From: an uncultured Dysgonomonas sp. | GTDB taxonomy: Bacteria; Bacteroidota; Bacteroidia; Bacteroidales; Dysgonomonadaceae | Assembly (NCBI GenBank): GCA_937995835.1 | Contig: CALKIV010000110.1 | Location: 1 to 11,625 of the forward strand | Reading direction: 5' to 3' | Length of the DNA stretch: 11,625 nt | Part shown: positions 9,601 to 11,625 of the stretch, piece by piece | Layout: each line of letters starts with the position of its first letter | Numbering within the stretch: position 1 is the first letter of the stretch | Translations under genes and position numbers: made by a program | The notes under the pieces: generated by a model | What the model was told of the DNA's origin: nothing | Seen by the model: the letters and a program-made list of their open reading frames with translations, nothing else | Databases searched by the model: none

Positions 9601-9833
9601 CATATCTACGCATGAAGAATATTACTTTCAGTTACGACTTCAACCGTAAGGTACTAAACCTCTTCCGTTCAGGAACAATATATATTACTGGTGAAAATTT
9701 ATTTACTGTTACCAAATATCTTGGACTAGACCCAGAATTTGCCTATTCGTACAATGATGCAATACAAGGTTTCGACTATGCAAAACTAATGAGCCCGCGC
9801 AGAGTTAAATTTGGTGTTAATTTGAAATTCTAA
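6696..9833 (+). CDS. SusC/RagA-family TonB-dependent outer-membrane transporter, full length (susC2)
   Basis: This 1045-residue protein has the normal SusC size. A cleavable signal peptide is followed by a likely signal peptidase I site after SYG (residue 22). Residues about 26-96 form a carboxypeptidase-regulatory-like domain (TIRGKVLSSFNKPIKDAII...TTEDGTFTL). The plug, about 115-243, carries ALSGQIAGLKTTRMGG (142-157), LRGIRSL (167-173), PLIVINGMP (179-187) and ITVLKGAEAALYGSLGANGV (217-236). The barrel then runs to a terminal phenylalanine (VNLKF), with a D-Q-N-G-D-H-V-I-D loop at 863-871, WIEDASYLRMKN at 964-975 and GENLFTV at 999-1005. No N-terminal STN signalling domain is present, so regulation through an anti-sigma factor is not indicated. 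The usual EVVVVGYG stretch before the plug is replaced by ESAVLPQR (106-113). It should import a ligand together with the SusD encoded 4 bp downstream. The barrel has diverged far from susC1, so this is not a recent duplication. Confidence 0.96.
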   Translation: MKIINKIFISLLLCLCSIASYGQSNRTIRGKVLSSFNKPIKDAIIAAQGSDEIKTTEDGTFTLELKSDASSLSIWAPGYFPVNRVIKDNTDLTIIMVSENQYKYNESAVLPQRIENERIAHTAATNITKKDFNPGSIMIDRALSGQIAGLKTTRMGGMPGEGTYMNLRGIRSLTADNAPLIVINGMPHLPDSKESSLINGYTRNIFQTYNIGDIQNITVLKGAEAALYGSLGANGVILIETDGAASDDLETKISFYGQYGMSWNKKRVPLLAGKEYTSYLSDIGMTYYNNMGELFNEFPFLNNPDNKYNYLYNNNTDWQKEIYQNAFTTDNLFRIEGGDAIAKYDLSLGYLLEDGLLKETSFQRYHTQLNTNILVSKQVELIASVGLSYINGEYQEQGMVNQTNPILTAYAKSPLLSPWKKDTQGQTLNEYADFYYGISNNMNFAVSNPLAVINSVDVTNRQYDVNALAGITYKVLQNLSLSGKVGLYYNYNNEKLFVPGKTDKTIIPLFTPFGEAENTVKNGVGKVVNFFYNINGQYHTVLDNKHKINVLGGLQSIISEYEYDAGVGYNTANDFYQTLNNVNKLGRNFSGYISKWNWMNFYAHGDYTYSDMLKASLNMSVDGASSTGVDADRFYIYPSLGLTWFGKSLMPLSNSTFVNRLNVRAEYSITGNSRFSSNFGKHYYQSSPYQKVAGIVRMNVPNTKLKQEQNALLNLGLDMSFLFNRIELSFDYYNNQTSDAIFATPQSSVYGTGLYYDNLGKLSNQGVELAIQASIIRTPDFEWVIGGNIAKNRNKIKSLGGEEELIHKYADGAQLITKKGRSPYEFYGYETKGVFSTQQEAQNTNLRNDKGSTFTAGDIHFVDQNGDHVIDEKDRVSLGSAEAKFFGGFFTSFRYKHFSLSAEFTYSKGNKAYNAVRRNLESLSSFDNQSIATINRWKLEGQVTDMPRAEWGDPIGNNDFSDRWIEDASYLRMKNITFSYDFNRKVLNLFRSGTIYITGENLFTVTKYLGLDPEFAYSYNDAIQGFDYAKLMSPRRVKFGVNLKF

Positions 9834-9837
9834 GAAT

Positions 9838-11547
9838 ATGAGAAAAAATATATTAAAATGCATATTAGTGCTGAGCACAATCTTCATGTTTACATCTTGT
9901 GAAGATTTTTTCCAAGTCGAAACAGATGATATACTTGATAATAAAGATTATATCTCCACCGACAGTGAAATGTATTCCGGGTATATAGGAATTACAACTA
10001 AGCTACAAGCTATTGGTGATAAGATCATATATCTCACTGACACACGTGGTGAGCTATTAGAGCCAACAATCAATACGCCAAGCGAATTGACTAACCTATA
10101 TTTTTATAATGATGATCTCTCTGGTAATTCATATGCCGATCCAGCCCCCTATTATGATGTTATCATTGCTTGTAACGACTATATCTACAAAATGTTCGAA
10201 TACAAAAAAACACATCATTCGTCCATTGATGAAACGCATTTCAAAGCATTGATCAGTTCCACACTGCGAGTAAAAGCTTGGATATACCTTACTCTGGGCA
10301 AAATATACGGGGAAGCTGTTTGGTTCGATGATCCCATGACCGAAAAGAAAGATCTATCCAAACTTCCACTCAAAAAATTGGACGAAATTGTTACCTCTTG
10401 CAGACTGTTACTTGAAAGTGGTATAGAGGGCATAGATGGCAAACTATCCATTTCTTGGAAGGAGTGGGTTGATCCAGAAACAAGCACAGGAGACAGCGAA
10501 TTTAGATATTGGGATTACATGACACCAGATTACATTCCACTTTATGCTGAAATTTGTTTGTGGGATGAAGATTATCAAAAAGTTGTCGATATAATCTTAA
10601 CGAAACTGAATGAAAAGTTTGCACATACAAATCTCGATGGTAACAATATCGATTGGCTGAGGAGCACAGCATTAGCCGGAAAATTTGCCAGAATATGGGA
10701 TACCAAAGGAAAAGATCCTTTGCGTATTGAGGCTATTTCCATCATTCAATATAATTATGAATACAATCAAATAAATAGTCTATTGAAGCACTTCGGCACA
10801 GAACGACCTAACCAATATTTACTTGCACCTTCAGAAGCTGGGAGAGCACGTTTCTCCGATCCTGACTTTAACAATCTAGGGATAAAAGACAAGGATGCGA
10901 GAGAAGGCATATCGTTTCGCAAGACAAGTGCCGATCAATGGGTGATCAACAAGTTTCGTCCTAGCCCATCGCAAGCACGTGCCAATGCTTACGAAGATGA
11001 TGTACTTATATATATTTACAGGGCAACAGAGCTACATTTCATGTTAGCAGAAGCGCTTAATCAATTAGGTAGATATGCAGAAGCTGCCGCACTAATTAAT
11101 TCTGGAGTTTCAGGGGTATTTCCAAATGGAAATGTCACATGGCCCGGGTTCTCAAATGACTGGACTAGTGCCACACAACATGGAACTCGCGCATATCCGA
11201 ATGTTGGCATCAGAGGTGCTTTTAATTTAGGGAATCGTGATTTTTTTAAAGAACCTAAGGAAGATGGAGCTCCAGTAGTTGATGGCGAAAATCTACTTTC
11301 AGACCTAACAATAGAGGAAATAGGACAAGCAAAACTTAAAAATGACCTGGCCATCCTTGATGAAATGCTCTTAGAATTTCCTGTCGAGGGCAAAATTTAT
11401 CCGGCAATGATTCGCATTGCCAAACGACATAATGATTACAGCATCATAGCCGACAGAGTATGCCCTAAGTATCAAAATGGAGAAGACATCAGAACTAGAA
11501 TACTAAATGGAGCTTATTTCATTAAGTGGGATTTAAAGAATAAATAA
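9838..11547 (+). CDS. SusD/RagB-family surface lipoprotein (susD2)
   Basis: This 569-residue lipoprotein has lipobox MFTSC (cysteine at 21) and mature start CEDFFQVETDD, strongly acidic as expected for surface-exported Bacteroidota lipoproteins. The SusD TPR-like helix is RVKAWIYLTLGKIYGEAVWF at 144-163. A second helical pair, RATELHFMLAEALNQLGRYA at 395-414, matches the family's LRLAEVYLMYAEAL position. The C-terminal signature is present in variant form, LLEFPVEGKIYPAMIRIAKR at 511-530, where many family members have EGKRWYDLLRW. The protein is about 60 residues longer than susD1, with much of the extra length near 420-490, a glycine- and aromatic-rich stretch likely to form surface loops. 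It begins 4 bp after susC2 ends, the tightest junction in the window, so the two are almost certainly a cognate pair. It is the last gene before the terminator. Ligand unknown. Confidence 0.93.
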   Translation: MRKNILKCILVLSTIFMFTSCEDFFQVETDDILDNKDYISTDSEMYSGYIGITTKLQAIGDKIIYLTDTRGELLEPTINTPSELTNLYFYNDDLSGNSYADPAPYYDVIIACNDYIYKMFEYKKTHHSSIDETHFKALISSTLRVKAWIYLTLGKIYGEAVWFDDPMTEKKDLSKLPLKKLDEIVTSCRLLLESGIEGIDGKLSISWKEWVDPETSTGDSEFRYWDYMTPDYIPLYAEICLWDEDYQKVVDIILTKLNEKFAHTNLDGNNIDWLRSTALAGKFARIWDTKGKDPLRIEAISIIQYNYEYNQINSLLKHFGTERPNQYLLAPSEAGRARFSDPDFNNLGIKDKDAREGISFRKTSADQWVINKFRPSPSQARANAYEDDVLIYIYRATELHFMLAEALNQLGRYAEAAALINSGVSGVFPNGNVTWPGFSNDWTSATQHGTRAYPNVGIRGAFNLGNRDFFKEPKEDGAPVVDGENLLSDLTIEEIGQAKLKNDLAILDEMLLEFPVEGKIYPAMIRIAKRHNDYSIIADRVCPKYQNGEDIRTRILNGAYFIKWDLKNK

Positions 11548-11586
11548 GCAAGAGTACTCAAAAGAAAAGCATTTCAACCTACATAT

Positions 11587-11622
11587 AAAAAAGTCTGCCA
11601 CATTTCTGTAGCAGACTTTTTT
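11587..11622. terminator. Strong intrinsic terminator, potentially bidirectional
   Basis: A perfect 12-bp inverted repeat pairs 11587-11598 (AAAAAAGTCTGC) with 11611-11622 (GCAGACTTTTTT). Inside it, after one mismatch, ACA (11600-11602) can pair with TGT (11607-11609) around a TTTC loop. The T-run closing the stem serves as the uridine tract for + strand transcription arriving from susD2, which ends 39 bp upstream. The A-run on the other side would give a T-run for transcripts arriving from the right on the - strand, so it may also stop a convergent neighbour. It is the only convincing terminator in the window. Confidence 0.92.
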
Positions 11623-11625
11623 ATT

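Larger units (their letters stand above)
1..11622 (+). other. Predicted operon: susC1-susD1-FAS1-FAS1-susC2-susD2
   Basis: All six genes lie on one strand with gaps of 10, 12, 14, 17 and 4 bp. None of these gaps holds a hairpin followed by a T-run, or a TAnnTTTG-like Bacteroidota -7 element, so one transcript entering from upstream of the window probably covers the whole block to the terminator at 11587-11622. No gap has room for a separate regulated promoter, though promoters inside coding sequence cannot be excluded. The starts are all ATG in AT-rich leaders without a Shine-Dalgarno sequence, which is usual in this phylum. The promoter and any regulator lie outside the window. Confidence 0.78.

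Noticed and set aside
11061..11393. Antisense open frame of 110 codons within susD2
   Set aside because: It is opposite a well-supported SusD coding sequence and its translation is serine/proline-rich without any family motif. It is a mirror of the sense codons.
1..11625. CRISPR arrays, tRNA or rRNA genes, insertion sequences, recombinases or phage genes
   Set aside because: No direct repeat array, structured RNA, transposase-like sequence or terminal inverted repeats were seen by eye; nearly all bases are coding for the six proteins.
1..11625. Assigning a specific substrate or polysaccharide utilisation locus
   Set aside because: SusC, SusD and FAS1 sequences do not reveal the ligand by eye, and no degradative enzyme lies in the window to indicate one.

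Overview
The window is one contiguous block of outer-membrane nutrient-uptake genes from a member of the Bacteroidota. This assignment rests on two SusC/SusD pairs (a system confined to that phylum), four lipoproteins with short Bacteroidota-style signal peptides and acidic residues just after the lipobox cysteine, AT-rich DNA, and start codons that lack a purine-rich Shine-Dalgarno sequence and sit in AT-rich leaders. I cannot name the genus from the sequence alone. A member of the Bacteroidales is plausible but not proven.

Layout, all on the + strand: (1) 1-1782, the C-terminal part of a SusC-type TonB-dependent transporter (susC1) whose N-terminus lies outside the window; (2) 1793-3325, its SusD-type lipoprotein partner (susD1); (3) 3338-5008 and (4) 5023-6678, two consecutive lipoproteins with tandem fasciclin (FAS1)-like regions and extra beta-rich C-terminal domains; (5) 6696-9833, a complete second SusC (susC2) with an N-terminal carboxypeptidase-regulatory-like domain and a plug; (6) 9838-11547, a second SusD (susD2); (7) 11587-11622, a strong intrinsic terminator. 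Gaps between genes are only 4-17 bp, no internal promoter is visible, and the only terminator seen follows the last gene. The block therefore reads as the 3' part of one operon.

Working model: each SusC/SusD pair forms a lidded outer-membrane transporter that binds a ligand (typically a glycan, sometimes a peptide) at the cell surface and imports it with TonB energy. The two FAS1 lipoproteins between the pairs are probably surface-exposed accessory ligand-binding or adhesion proteins. No hydrolase, sulfatase, lyase, kinase, sensor or regulator is present here, so the substrate cannot be read from this window. Any such genes would lie upstream of base 1 or beyond the terminator.

The genes all belong to recognisable families. 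The points that stand out are the arrangement (two unlike SusCD pairs flanking two fasciclin lipoproteins), the divergent TonB-box region of the second SusC, the uncharacterised C-terminal domains of the fasciclin proteins, and calcium-loop-like motifs at equivalent places in both SusC barrels. I did not find evidence for a wholly new class of system.
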